Origin: Vibrio sp. MEBiC08052
GTDB taxonomy: Bacteria > Pseudomonadota > Gammaproteobacteria > Enterobacterales > Vibrionaceae
Assembly (NCBI RefSeq): GCF_001506075.1
Contig: NZ_KQ947475.1
Span: forward strand, 1,111,731 to 1,175,730
DNA: 64,000 nt
Direction of reading: 5' to 3'
Shown in pieces: positions 7,327 to 16,418 of the stretch. A program made the translations under genes and the position numbers. Numbering within the stretch: the first letter of the stretch is position 1; each line of letters starts with the position of its first letter. The notes beneath the pieces were generated by a model that did no database searches, was not told where the DNA came from, and saw nothing but the letters and a program-made list of their open reading frames with translations.

Positions 7327-8958
7327 TTATGCAAGCTGAAAGCGTGCAGACACCTCGCTTAGGCTTCGGCTCGTGGATTTGAGCTCCTCACTGAGTTTTT
7401 CTGTGTCGTGTACACTGCGATGAATATCCTGAGACATTTGGTGAATTTCATGAATACTGTTCGCCAGCTCTTTCGCCACATCCAGTTGTTGCTCGGTCGC
7501 CGCGGCAATCATGTGGCCCATGCCATCAATGGTTGTTGCAGAGGTCATGACATGCCCGATACTTTCTTGGCTGCTGCGAGCTTTTTCGAGCCCTGATTGC
7601 ATCTGAGTCTGGCTGTTGGCCATGGTGTTTACGGCTTGTTCTGCATGATTTTGAATGACATTGATGGTCTGATTGATTTCATCAATAGAGTCTTGCGTTT
7701 TTTGTGCTAAGGAGCGAATTTCATTGGCTACCACTGCGAAACCGCGGCCCGCTTCTCCGGCCCGGGCTGCCTCGATAGCAGCATTGAGCGCCAGTAAATT
7801 GGTTTGCTCTGTGATGTTGCGAATGACTTGAGAAATCATTTCGATGCCGGCGCTGTCATTTTTCAGCGCTTGAGTCACGGTTGAGGCTTCGGAAATCGCC
7901 CCGGAAAGTGATTCTGTTTGGTTGAGCGACGCTTGGATGACGTTTTGGCTGTTGGTTGCATGGCCTTTGACATCCGCTGCGCTTTGGGCGGCTGTTACCG
8001 TATGCTGAGCGACGTCGGCAAAGCTCGCTTGCAATTGCGACATCGCCGATGCCACTGTGCTGATTTCGCTTTTCTGCTGATCGAGGCGCAGCGTCGTATT
8101 GGCCATTCTTTCCAACATGGTTTGACTGGCATTCTCGACAATCTGAGTGTTTCGCTGCACGCCTTCTGCCAAGCGATAGATCCCTTGTTGCATTTGATCA
8201 AATGAATGTGCGGCGCGTCCTAATTCATCGTCAGCGAACTGGGTTAATGCTAAGCGAGTGCGCAAATCACCTTTTTCTACCGTATTCATTTGCTCAATCA
8301 GTACACTCAAGGGCTTATTGACTTTGCGGGTCAGTAAGACACCGAAAATGATCAAAAACAGCAGTAAGACTACGCCAACAATGGCCTCAATCACCATGGC
8401 ACGCTCCATTGCGCTCGATTCTTGATCTTTCATGGTGATGCCTTGCTTTAATAATGTTTCTTGCAAGTCACTCAGAGAATCAACGATGGTATTAAACGGT
8501 GCGAGCATCGGCCCTAGCATCTCCACGCGTGCTTTATCGATTTCACCTTGATCGATCAAAGAGAGGTAGTGGTTTTGCATGTCACGATACGCATTAATCC
8601 GAGTTTGCACGGTTTCCATAAAGCGTTTCATGTCTGTGGTATCGGCTACTTCACGAAAACGTTTCAACGATGCGGCTACTTTTTTGTCGTTCTCATCGAT
8701 GGTTTTTTGAATGTCTCGGTGAGCACTGGCGCTGGTGGTCAGGCCGTAATCCAAGGCAAAACGACGGTAGGTGACCGTATAGAAGCGCAAATCAGAAAGC
8801 ACGGATTGCACTTGTAAGTTATGGGTGACAAGGGTATTGAAGTGATCGCGCACATTACTGATGACGACAATCAGGTAGATCCCCAAAGCAAAGACCATAG
8901 TGATGGCGATGCCAAAGCCCCATTGCATTGCTCTGGCAATTGATATTCTTGATAACAT
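7327..8958 (-). CDS. Methyl-accepting chemotaxis protein
   Basis: This is an inner-membrane chemoreceptor of 543 residues. It has a transmembrane helix at about 11-33, a periplasmic four-helix-bundle-type sensor at about 35-185 with no recognised ligand motif, a second transmembrane helix near 188-210, a HAMP domain to about 265, and the cytoplasmic signalling helices. The hairpin tip is the standard [20 protein letters not shown] sequence that contacts CheA and CheW. There is no C-terminal NWETF-type pentapeptide for CheR/CheB. The start has GGGGGAG upstream. It is monocistronic; an AT-rich dyad lies in its leader region. Confidence 0.95.
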   Translation of the reverse strand: MLSRISIARAMQWGFGIAITMVFALGIYLIVVISNVRDHFNTLVTHNLQVQSVLSDLRFYTVTYRRFALDYGLTTSASAHRDIQKTIDENDKKVAASLKRFREVADTTDMKRFMETVQTRINAYRDMQNHYLSLIDQGEIDKARVEMLGPMLAPFNTIVDSLSDLQETLLKQGITMKDQESSAMERAMVIEAIVGVVLLLFLIIFGVLLTRKVNKPLSVLIEQMNTVEKGDLRTRLALTQFADDELGRAAHSFDQMQQGIYRLAEGVQRNTQIVENASQTMLERMANTTLRLDQQKSEISTVASAMSQLQASFADVAQHTVTAAQSAADVKGHATNSQNVIQASLNQTESLSGAISEASTVTQALKNDSAGIEMISQVIRNITEQTNLLALNAAIEAARAGEAGRGFAVVANEIRSLAQKTQDSIDEINQTINVIQNHAEQAVNTMANSQTQMQSGLEKARSSQESIGHVMTSATTIDGMGHMIAAATEQQLDVAKELANSIHEIHQMSQDIHRSVHDTEKLSEELKSTSRSLSEVSARFQLA

Positions 8959-9002
8959 GTCTATTTCTCCCCCATAGACTGATGATGAGATCTATTATCA
9001 AG

Positions 9003-9024
9003 AATTTATTTCAATAAATAAATT
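9003..9024. promoter_or_regulatory. AT-rich perfect palindrome upstream of the chemoreceptor
   Basis: AATTTATTT and AAATAAATT face each other over the 4-base spacer CAAT, 45-66 bases before the chemoreceptor start. It may be a regulator site or just part of an AT-rich promoter. Confidence 0.35.
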
Positions 9025-9066
9025 ACATTGTATGAATTAAATCAATAGGGTTTTCCTATCAATGGT

Positions 9067-9190
9067 GGGGTGTGTGTCCTTGTAAGGTAGCCTTTGATCA
9101 ATGCCGGAGCGTCCCAAACCTCAATTCAACATTTTACCTTTCCAGTCACCGGTGCCGAAAGGGATGGTAGGGCGTGTGTCCTCGTAAGGA
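9067..9190 (-). repeat. Dispersed repeat, two degenerate tails
   Basis: Tail motifs at 9069-9083 (GTGTGTCCTTGTAAGG) and 9171-9187 (GGGCGTGTGTCCTCGTAAG) flank a GCGTCCCAAACCTCAATT block like that of copies A to D. This is the last member of the family seen in the window. Confidence 0.6.
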
Positions 9191-9206
9191 TATGCTGGCA
9201 GGAACC

Positions 9207-9235
9207 AAAAAATGCAGCACTCAGGCTGCATTTTT
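9207..9235 (-). terminator. Terminator of the pectate-lyase-like gene
   Basis: AAAAATGCAGC pairs with GCTGCATTTTT over a 6-base loop. Read on the minus strand the stem is followed by a T run, 17 bases after the stop at 9252. Confidence 0.85.
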
Positions 9236-9251
9236 CGTGGTCAGCAAATCA

Positions 9252-10565
9252 TTAATAGTCAGACTCAAAGGCGCCTAAATCAGGTGCGACGCCTTTATAA
9301 CCGTCACCGGTATAGATACCGGCATCAATTAAATCGCTGCCTTTTTTCAGCAGCGCATATTTGATCCTCGGCAGAGAGCCGTCGGCTTGGCGGGGATACA
9401 TCAACTCACGTTCATCCAGACGGACAAAATCTTTTGAGGTGATGGTGACGGGGAGGTTGAAGTAGTTGTAAATGAGGTCATTCTCAGTGCTGTTACCCAG
9501 ATTGATCACTTCGTTGTGACCGTCAAATCCTAAGTTATTGCGCATGTAATGGCCGTAGCCTTTGACATCGGTTCGGTTGTCATCAAGCGTTGATAACATG
9601 TTGTAATTTGCGCTTTGGTTACGGATTGAGGTGTTATTGATCCAGTTCTGACCACCGATATGGTGATTGGCGTAAAAGCCAGCAGAGCGGTTACGTACCG
9701 CTAAGTTGTAGCGGATCGTGTGACGCGGGATCACACTTGGTGTTGCGCTGCCGTTACGCCCATAACCACCGGCTTTAAAACCATTGCCATCGCCCAGTCT
9801 GGTAAAGTCTTGCCCGTAACCGTTGTAAAAAGCCCAGCTATATTCAATGGTAACAGCAGCATCTGCGTTGATTAAGTCAACCCCGTCGTCACTGTTAAAC
9901 CAAGCGCGTGAATGGCTGATGACATTCCCGGTGTAAGACGCTGAGGTCGGGTGAGCCCCAAAGCCATCGACGTTACCGTCCGAGTAATGGTTTAATCCGC
10001 GGTTGTTGTATGCATCGACATTGAGAACATAGTTGTTACTGCCGGCAACCAAGTACCAGCCAATAGCCATGCCGTCATGAATTGCTAAGTTTTCGAAACG
10101 GTTACCATTGCCTTTGTTGATCATAAACGCTTCAGACTGCGTACGGTGATCAGCGATAGTGACTTGTACGCCAACCACATCGAAGCCTTTAAACACGCAG
10201 TTATCCGCCCGTACCATGAATGCCGTGTTGCGATAGTTGGCCGGTTTAACATTCGAAAAATCAAACACCGGACGCTCGGAACCATAGTTAATATAGCTGA
10301 TGTTGTCTTTGGTGATATTGTTAACGATGGCACGAATATTCTGGTGTTGAGTAATATTCGAATCATTTAGATAGTAAGTCCCCCCGCGGATATAGACAGT
10401 ATCACCTGCTGAAGCCGCCGATTGTGCCGCCATAATGGTTTTTAATGGTGATGAGAGTGTGCCTGAATTGCTGTCTGAACCATAAGGCGCAATATAGAGG
10501 TTTTTGGCAAACCCTAAATTGCTGACAGCGATTAGCATCGATAAGGAAATGATTTTGAATTTCAT
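9252..10565 (-). CDS. Secreted right-handed beta-helix protein, PL9-like pectate lyase
   Basis: The 437-residue exported protein has a signal peptide of about 20 residues ending in GFAKN. It then has the typical opening of PL9 lyases, LYIAPYGSDSNSGTLSSPLK, followed by AAQSAASAGDTVYIRGGTYY, and many N-rich beta-helix coils such as NRFENLAIHDG and HTIRYNLAVRNRSAGFYANH. Family members cleave polygalacturonate by beta-elimination with calcium. Catalytic residues were not individually confirmed, so another PL9-fold polysaccharide lyase is possible. The ATG at 10565 is chosen because the signal peptide begins there (MKFKIISLS) and GGATC precedes it; the frame is open 17 codons upstream. It has its own terminator. 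Confidence 0.8.
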   Translation of the reverse strand: MKFKIISLSMLIAVSNLGFAKNLYIAPYGSDSNSGTLSSPLKTIMAAQSAASAGDTVYIRGGTYYLNDSNITQHQNIRAIVNNITKDNISYINYGSERPVFDFSNVKPANYRNTAFMVRADNCVFKGFDVVGVQVTIADHRTQSEAFMINKGNGNRFENLAIHDGMAIGWYLVAGSNNYVLNVDAYNNRGLNHYSDGNVDGFGAHPTSASYTGNVISHSRAWFNSDDGVDLINADAAVTIEYSWAFYNGYGQDFTRLGDGNGFKAGGYGRNGSATPSVIPRHTIRYNLAVRNRSAGFYANHHIGGQNWINNTSIRNQSANYNMLSTLDDNRTDVKGYGHYMRNNLGFDGHNEVINLGNSTENDLIYNYFNLPVTITSKDFVRLDERELMYPRQADGSLPRIKYALLKKGSDLIDAGIYTGDGYKGVAPDLGAFESDY

Positions 10566-10762
10566 AATTGATCCATACGTTATAAATTGCATATCTAAAA
10601 TAGATGGATTGATCAATAAAATCGATCAATTAAGAAACGATGTTTCATTTTTCTGAATCGTTGTCACTGTTGTGTATGGCTGACTCCCAACAGTGACATG
10701 AAGATAAACAGATGTGAATTTTCACGAGCCGAGTCGGATTGGTGCAACCTATAAGAATAAAA

Positions 10763-10812
10763 AACACCGATATTTCTGACTGCCATTGACAGTGATAGGA
10801 AATATCGGTGTT
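10763..10812 (-). terminator. Long-stem terminator of the small secreted protein gene
   Basis: AACACCGATATTTC and GAAATATCGGTGTT form a 14-bp perfect stem over a 22-base loop. On the minus strand it is followed by TTTTTTATTC, after the stop at 10856. Confidence 0.8.
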
Positions 10813-10855
10813 CAAGATATTGAATCAGTTGGTGAATAACCTGATTGTGCAGAGA

Positions 10856-11290
10856 TTAGAATGGCAAGCCCTGATTAATGGTAATAGAACGTTCGACCAT
10901 ACGATAATCGGTATGCTGGGCTTGATATACACCACTTGCAATGATAAATGGTTGATTGCCGTCTGTTCCGGTACTTTCAATCACACCGTATCCCGATGCT
11001 GGTTGACTGCTTTTTTCCAAGCAAAATATAGCCGTTTTATGGGGTTGCAAAGTAAATGGTGTGTTGAGTGCTGTAATCACTTTTGCCTGACCGAAAGGCC
11101 CGGTATAGAGATCACCATTCTCATCATAAAAATTGACGGTGATACTGGCATCGACATTGGATACATTTGAAATTCTGTAACAAGACAATGCGCCATTCCA
11201 TACATTGAATGTCGGAATATAAGCGGTACCTGCCAGAGCCAGTCCCGGAGATAAGCATAAAGCTAGTACTGCTGCTTTGATTGTTTTCAT
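10856..11290 (-). CDS. Small secreted protein of unknown function
   Basis: The protein has 144 residues with a clear Sec signal peptide (about 20 residues, ALCLSPGLALAG). The mature part is beta-strand rich and has two cysteines (near 37 and 90) that could form a disulfide. The order NVWNGALSCYRISNVSN, then ITVNFYDENGDLYTG, then ITALNTPFTLQPHKTAIFCL suggests an immunoglobulin-like or adhesin-like fold. I do not recognise a named family. It has its own terminator and lies between the beta-helix lyase and the divergent ABC transporter operon, with no clear functional link to either. Confidence 0.7.
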   Translation of the reverse strand: MKTIKAAVLALCLSPGLALAGTAYIPTFNVWNGALSCYRISNVSNVDASITVNFYDENGDLYTGPFGQAKVITALNTPFTLQPHKTAIFCLEKSSQPASGYGVIESTGTDGNQPFIIASGVYQAQHTDYRMVERSITINQGLPF

Positions 11291-11540
11291 TGAAAATCCT
11301 CTTGATATTATTACTGTTTTAAATCAGTCAATGAATATATTGAGTTTTGTATTAAAAGCAATTCATTGAATAAGGTTATGCGATATGTATCATTTTATGT
11401 CGTGAGTTGAACATTATTTATCCTCTCGTTGCAACAAACGAAAATCACTCGAGTCCTCACTGAACGAAGTTCACATCGCTTTAAAAAACAACACTTCTTA
11501 TCAATAGTTAAATGAGAAACTATTGCAATAATATATGGGT

Positions 11541-11564
11541 ATTGATATGTTATAACGTATCAAT
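11541..11564. promoter_or_regulatory. 24-bp palindrome, possible metal-regulator operator of the ABC operon
   Basis: The sequence is a near-perfect dyad centred on GTTATAAC, with arms ATTGATATG and CGTATCAAT (one mismatched pair). It ends 24 bases before the start of the substrate-binding protein. The core ATGTTATAAC resembles the Zur operators of gammaproteobacteria, and a TTGATA -35 element would overlap it. The identity of the regulator is inference. Confidence 0.55.
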
Positions 11565-11588
11565 TAATGATAGTTTACTCATTTTAGT

Positions 11589-13142
11589 ATGAAAAAAATA
11601 TTACTTATCATCGTAGTTGGCATCATTGCTATCGCGATATATCAGCATCGTCAGTCTCAAAATAATACCCAACTTACTATTTCCGGCCCGTTTGAATTTA
11701 ACGGCACGGAGTTGTCGCGTGACGGATTTCTCTATAGCCGTCTCGGAGTCACCGAGTCTTTAACGCACCTCATGCCCGATGGGACGGTGCAACCGTTATT
11801 AGCGACCGAATGGCGCTCATCGGATGATGGCCTGAAATGGCATTTTCGTGTTCGCTCAGGTGTCCGGTTTCATGATGGTGCACTGCTGAATGCTGAAGCG
11901 GTACGACAGAATTTAGAATATGCGCGTACGCAACCGGGGGTGATCCGGCAGGTGCCGATTCAGGCGATTACTGTTAAAAATGAAACATTAGTGATTGCGC
12001 TATCCCGGCCTTACAGTCCGCTCTTGAGTGTACTGGCGCATTACAGTCTGGGAATGGTTTCCCCTGCAACGCTGGGGAAAATAGCGCAAGGTGATGAAAC
12101 AGATAAAGGACAGGCACCGTCAGCCGTGATTGGGACCGGGGCATATCAGGTGGCTATGGCTCATCCGCCACATAAGATCGAAGTGACGCAAAACCCGGAC
12201 TATTGGGGCGAGCCGGCGCATATTCAGTCGGTCAGTTATCTGGCGGGGCACCGGAGTGAAAGCCGGGCGCTGTTGGTGCGTAGTGGTCAGGCAAATATTG
12301 CTTATTCAGTTGATCCGATCAGTCGTGAAGGACTGAAGCAATCGGAGCAGGTGAGTGTTCAGTCACTTGCGTTGCCCCGGACAGTGTTGCTGAAACTGAA
12401 CCTCGGTCACCCACAGTTACGTCATCTGGCAGTTCGGCAGGCGATTAGTCTGGCACTGGATCGTGAAGGAATGGCATCAACGGTGCTGCGTTTGCCGGGG
12501 TCAGCCGCTTATCAGCTTTTCTCACCTTCACAGTCTGATTGGTATCTCGACAACCTGCATGAGAAACGTAACCTGCAAAAGGCCAAAACATTGATGATGC
12601 AGCAAGGGTGGTCTTACGATAATCAAGGCTGGTTAGTGCGTGATGGTCAACCATTCACGCTAACGTTAACGACCTATGCCAATCGCCCTGAATTACCCGT
12701 TTTGGCAACCAGTATTCAGAACCAGCTGGCACTGCTGGGGATTCAGGTCAATGTCAGTATTGATAATGCCAGTGCGATTCCGGCCAAGCATCATGACAAT
12801 ACCCTCGATATGGCGCTGATTGCGCGCAACTTCGGTATGATGGGCACTCCGCTGCCGATTCTTTATGATGATTTCTCTTCACCGCAGGGCAGTGACTGGG
12901 GTCATATGAACTGGGATTCTCCGCAAATTCGCGCCATTCTGACTCAACTTCTGAGTGAGTCTGATCCACATGTCGCCCGGCAGTTGTCTCAGCAGGTTGC
13001 CCGAATCATGGCGGATCAACTGCCGGTGATTCCGATTGCGTACAGCCAGCAACTGATTGCGGTCAACAACCGGGTGTCCGGATTCTCGTTTGACCCGTAT
13101 GAAATTGATTATCGTCTCAAGGAAATGCAACTTCATGATTAA
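11589..13142 (+). CDS. ABC importer substrate-binding protein, NikA/OppA type
   Basis: This is a periplasmic binding protein of the SBP_bac_5 family (517 residues), the class that binds peptides, nickel complexes or metallophores. The N-terminus is a hydrophobic anchor (residues 3-18) without a lipobox. Typical family blocks follow: LATEWRSSDDGLKWHFRVR, GVRFHDG, GTGAYQV, NPDYWGE, and a long C-terminal lobe ending VSGFSFDPYEIDYRLKEM. It is the first gene of a four-gene operon whose next start overlaps its stop by 8 bases. The palindrome in the promoter suggests metal control, which favours a metal or metallophore substrate over peptides, but that is inference. Confidence 0.88.
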   Translation: MKKILLIIVVGIIAIAIYQHRQSQNNTQLTISGPFEFNGTELSRDGFLYSRLGVTESLTHLMPDGTVQPLLATEWRSSDDGLKWHFRVRSGVRFHDGALLNAEAVRQNLEYARTQPGVIRQVPIQAITVKNETLVIALSRPYSPLLSVLAHYSLGMVSPATLGKIAQGDETDKGQAPSAVIGTGAYQVAMAHPPHKIEVTQNPDYWGEPAHIQSVSYLAGHRSESRALLVRSGQANIAYSVDPISREGLKQSEQVSVQSLALPRTVLLKLNLGHPQLRHLAVRQAISLALDREGMASTVLRLPGSAAYQLFSPSQSDWYLDNLHEKRNLQKAKTLMMQQGWSYDNQGWLVRDGQPFTLTLTTYANRPELPVLATSIQNQLALLGIQVNVSIDNASAIPAKHHDNTLDMALIARNFGMMGTPLPILYDDFSSPQGSDWGHMNWDSPQIRAILTQLLSESDPHVARQLSQQVARIMADQLPVIPIAYSQQLIAVNNRVSGFSFDPYEIDYRLKEMQLHD

Positions 13143-14088
13143 TTTATTATTGCGCCGCTTTTGCCAGCTGATCTTTGTCGGTTGGTCGGTCGGCACGGTG
13201 ACGTTTGTGATGATGAAATGCCTGCCGGGAGATATGGCATTTCGCATTGCTGCGGCTCGTTATGGTTACGACTATGTCAATTTACAGGCCGCGCAGCGCG
13301 TGGCAGCAGATCTCGGCCTGAATCGTCCGGTGTGGGAACAGTATCTGAGCTGGATGTGGGACTTAGCCCACTTTAATCTGGGGCAGTCGATGATCAGCGG
13401 TGAGTCGGTGACTGAGAAAATTATGCACCACTTGGGCTATTCATTATGGCTGGCAGCCGTTGCGCTGGGATTATCGCTATTGATCGCTTTTCCTGTCGGC
13501 CTCTACTGTGCGCGTCGTGCCGGACAGTGGCATGACAGGGTCACGTTACTGATTTCCAGTTTTATGCGGGCTCAGCCGGTATTTTTGATCGGGTTGGTAC
13601 TGATCTTATGTTTTGCGTTAAAGCTTGATTTATTACCTGTGGCAGGGTTCGGCCGGTTTGAACATGTGTTACTCCCGGCTTTGGCGCTGGCTTTATCTCT
13701 GGCTGCCTTATCGAATCGCATGATTCGCAATACTGCCAAGCGTATTTTTGAGGCACCGTTTTATCAATTTGCTCGGCTGAAAGGCCTGAGTGAAACACAG
13801 GCTTATGCGCATCACGGTCAGCGCAATATTACGTTACCGCTACTGGCATTTATTGGTGTGCAAGCCGTGGGGCTGGTGGAAGGGATTGTGATGATTGAAT
13901 CACTGTTTTCCTGGCCGGGTATCGGTCATGCATTGTCTCATGCGATTTTCGGCCGTGATATTCCGGTGATTCAAGGGGCTGCATTGGTCATGGGGTTACT
14001 GTTTGTGGTGATTAATACCGGGGTTGATCTGGTTCAGTACCACTTTGATCCGCGTTATCGTCGCTCGGTTGCAGGAGGGATCGCATGA
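13135..14088 (+). CDS. ABC importer permease, NikB/DppB type
   Basis: This inner-membrane permease has 317 residues. The family opening MINLLLRRFCQLIFVGWSVG with LPGD is followed by about six membrane segments and the EAA loop region (YQFARLKGLSETQAYAHHG). The typical ending FSWPGIGHAL leads to DIPVIQGAALVMGL. The ATG at 13135 overlaps the stop of the binding protein (ATGATTAA), indicating translational coupling. A longer frame to 13057 exists but would start inside the upstream gene and precede the normal N-terminus. Confidence 0.9.
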   Translation: MINLLLRRFCQLIFVGWSVGTVTFVMMKCLPGDMAFRIAAARYGYDYVNLQAAQRVAADLGLNRPVWEQYLSWMWDLAHFNLGQSMISGESVTEKIMHHLGYSLWLAAVALGLSLLIAFPVGLYCARRAGQWHDRVTLLISSFMRAQPVFLIGLVLILCFALKLDLLPVAGFGRFEHVLLPALALALSLAALSNRMIRNTAKRIFEAPFYQFARLKGLSETQAYAHHGQRNITLPLLAFIGVQAVGLVEGIVMIESLFSWPGIGHALSHAIFGRDIPVIQGAALVMGLLFVVINTGVDLVQYHFDPRYRRSVAGGIA

Positions 14089-14873
14089 AACTTTATCGGA
14101 CGCAGTGGATCGGCCTGTCGATCCTGACGACGTTGTTGGTTTTTGTTTTGATTGAAAAGCTCTGGCTCAACGGGGATATTGCCCGTCAGCAGCTTGAGCT
14201 TGCTTTTGCCGGACCAAACTGGCAAGAGATTCTCGGCACCGATCATTACGGGCGCAGTAACGCGGCACGGCTTGCCGATGCAATTATGAACTCGTTGTTG
14301 ATGGCTGGCTTATGTGTCATGACTGCATCATTGCTCGGTACGCTTTCCGGTGTCTGGGCCGGATGGCACAAAGGCTGGGTTGACCGTGTTTTTTCGCTGT
14401 GGGTCAATATTGTAATGGCACTGCCGGGGTTGATTCTGGTTTTGCTATTCGGCGCGATTTTCCCGGGGTCATTTTTCTTTCTCTTCATTGCTATCTCCAT
14501 CACGATGTGGGCTGATTACTTCCGGGTCATCCGCAGCCAGACACAGGCCGTTGTGCTCTCCGATGCGTTTGAGTCTTCTCGTCTGTTCGGCTTCAGCCGC
14601 TGGTATCTGTTTTATCGTCACATCTGGCCGGAAATACGCAGTGATGTGTATACCTTGTCCTGTTTCGGAGCCGGTCATGCGATTTTATCGCTGGCAGCAC
14701 TCGGCTTTTTGTATGTCGGGCTGCGTCCGCCCCATGCCGAGTTAGGCATGATGATGGTGGAACTGTTTCGTTACTATGATCAGGGTTTTTGGGTATTGCT
14801 TCAGCCGATTGTGGTGGTGTCACTGCTGATTTTCTCTTTTCATTTGCTGGCACAGGGAGGTTCACGGACATGA
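14085..14873 (+). CDS. ABC importer permease, NikC/DppC type
   Basis: This second permease has 262 residues. It shows the LGTDHYGRSNAARL motif of the DppC/NikC family, where GTD..GRD..SR is usual, then five to six membrane helices and the EAA loop at FESSRLFGFSRWYLFYRHIWPE. It overlaps the previous gene by ATGA and is overlapped by the ATPase gene in the same way. The GRD motif is altered to GRS, a minor deviation. Confidence 0.9.
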   Translation: MKLYRTQWIGLSILTTLLVFVLIEKLWLNGDIARQQLELAFAGPNWQEILGTDHYGRSNAARLADAIMNSLLMAGLCVMTASLLGTLSGVWAGWHKGWVDRVFSLWVNIVMALPGLILVLLFGAIFPGSFFFLFIAISITMWADYFRVIRSQTQAVVLSDAFESSRLFGFSRWYLFYRHIWPEIRSDVYTLSCFGAGHAILSLAALGFLYVGLRPPHAELGMMMVELFRYYDQGFWVLLQPIVVVSLLIFSFHLLAQGGSRT

Positions 14874-16321
14874 CCCCATTACTTGAAATTCGGGCATTAT
14901 CTGTCTGGCAGGGTGAACGGCGTATGGTCGGGCCGGTCTCATTGACACTGGCTCATGCAGAATCCTTGACCATTCTCGGGGAAACCGGTGCGGGCAAGAG
15001 TTTGTTGTTGAAGGCGATAATCGGTGCGTTGCCGGCATCTTTTTCCAGTCAGGGGGAAGTGCGGTGGTCAGGGCAGGCTTTGCACACGATGTCTGCCGAT
15101 GAACGGGAAAACTTATGGGGACGGGTATTTTCTATTTTGCCTCAGGAGCCCTCGTTAGCCCTTGACCCGTTAATGCCATTGTCCCGGCAAGCAGAAGAAG
15201 TGCCCGCGTTGTTACGTAATCAGGATGCGGCAACATGCCGCACTCAGACAGCACAATTATTTGACGCTGTCGGGCTTTCCGGCCATGAGCAGAAGTTTCC
15301 GGTTCAGCTTTCGGGTGGAATGGCACAGCGTGGGGCTTATGTCTGTGCCGTCAGTGGCGGTGGTGAAATTCTGATTGCCGATGAGCCGACCAAAGGGCTG
15401 GATGATCACAACCGTGAACGTCTGATTGAGATGTTACAACAGTACCGTCAGCAAGGGGCGTTATTGACGGTGACACATGATATCGAAGTTGCGGAACAAC
15501 TCGGCGGCACCATCATTGTCATTCAGCAAGGTCATGTGGTTGAGCAGGGGTCGGCAAGCACGGTACTTTGTGACCCGCAACATGCTTACACCCGTCAGTT
15601 GATCACTGCCCATCCGCGTCACTGGCCGGTCATGAACCGCCATCAGACGGGGGCGGTGTTATTGCGCGTTCATCAGTTAACAATGGCGGTTGAGAACCGG
15701 GTGTTGTTTGAGGATTTGTCTTTTGAACTCCATGCCGGGGAAGTGCTGGGGATCCGCGGGCCGAGCGGATGCGGTAAATCAACTTTGTGTCAGGCGGTGC
15801 TTGGTTTACGGACACCGCTTGCGGGGGAGATTGAATATCTGCAACCGCTGGGTGTCGGACAGAAACTCAAACTCTATCAGGATCCGCCCGGTGCATTTGC
15901 CTCGCATGTCAGTTTAGGCACGCTGATAGATGATATTTGCCGTCGTTATCAGATTGCTGATGCGGTGCCGCAGGCGCTGATGAAGCGGCTCCATTTAGAC
16001 CCGAAATTATTGCAGCAGTCCGCCAGTCAGGTTTCCGGCGGTGAATTACAGCGGTTTGCGATTTTGCGGGTCTTGTTGCTCAAACCAAAGTTACTCATCG
16101 CAGATGAGCCGACCACGCGGTTAGACCCGTCCACCGCTCAGGAAACGCTGGCGCTGATCTTAGAGGCGACCCGGGAGATAAATTGTGCGCTGTTACTGGT
16201 CAGCCATGAGCAGAGTCTGTTAGAGAAGGTGTGTCATCGGGTGATCGAATTAGCACCGGAGCCGACGGTCAGTGATGAAGATGACCCGCTGGCCGCTCAG
16301 CCGGTGATGGTTACCGGTTAA
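14870..16321 (+). CDS. Fused double ATPase of the ABC importer (NikD-NikE type)
   Basis: Two complete ATP-binding domains sit in one 483-residue chain. Domain 1 has the Walker A motif GETGAGKS at 37-44, the signature LSGGMAQRGAYV and Walker B with ILIADEPTKGLD. Domain 2 has GPSGCGKST near residue 300, VSGGELQRFAILR and LLIADEPTTRLD. In most relatives these are two genes (nikD/nikE or dppD/dppF). The ATG at 14870 overlaps the permease stop by ATGA. The first domain has an unusual AVSGGGE stretch after the signature. It closes the operon; the following hairpin is oriented as the terminator of the opposing alaA. Confidence 0.92.
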   Translation: MTPLLEIRALSVWQGERRMVGPVSLTLAHAESLTILGETGAGKSLLLKAIIGALPASFSSQGEVRWSGQALHTMSADERENLWGRVFSILPQEPSLALDPLMPLSRQAEEVPALLRNQDAATCRTQTAQLFDAVGLSGHEQKFPVQLSGGMAQRGAYVCAVSGGGEILIADEPTKGLDDHNRERLIEMLQQYRQQGALLTVTHDIEVAEQLGGTIIVIQQGHVVEQGSASTVLCDPQHAYTRQLITAHPRHWPVMNRHQTGAVLLRVHQLTMAVENRVLFEDLSFELHAGEVLGIRGPSGCGKSTLCQAVLGLRTPLAGEIEYLQPLGVGQKLKLYQDPPGAFASHVSLGTLIDDICRRYQIADAVPQALMKRLHLDPKLLQQSASQVSGGELQRFAILRVLLLKPKLLIADEPTTRLDPSTAQETLALILEATREINCALLLVSHEQSLLEKVCHRVIELAPEPTVSDEDDPLAAQPVMVTG

Positions 16322-16355
16322 TTCCGGATGAAAAGTTGATTGAGAGCATCAAAAA

Positions 16356-16373
16356 GGCCCGAGTCTTCGGGCC
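16356..16373 (-). terminator. Terminator between the ABC operon and alaA
   Basis: GGCCCGA and TCGGGCC form a stem over a 4-base loop. The minus strand continues into TTTTTG, making it the alaA terminator; on the plus strand the T run is poor, so it ends the ABC operon less efficiently. Confidence 0.8.
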
Positions 16374-16418
16374 TGCTGTTTGTTTCATCTCTTACACGTG
16401 TTTATCGAGATAGATTTG

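Noticed and set aside
1..9190. Integron cassette array
   Set aside because: The repeats lack attC-type paired core sites (GTTRRRY/RYYYAAC), the genes are longer than usual cassettes, and no integrase is visible.
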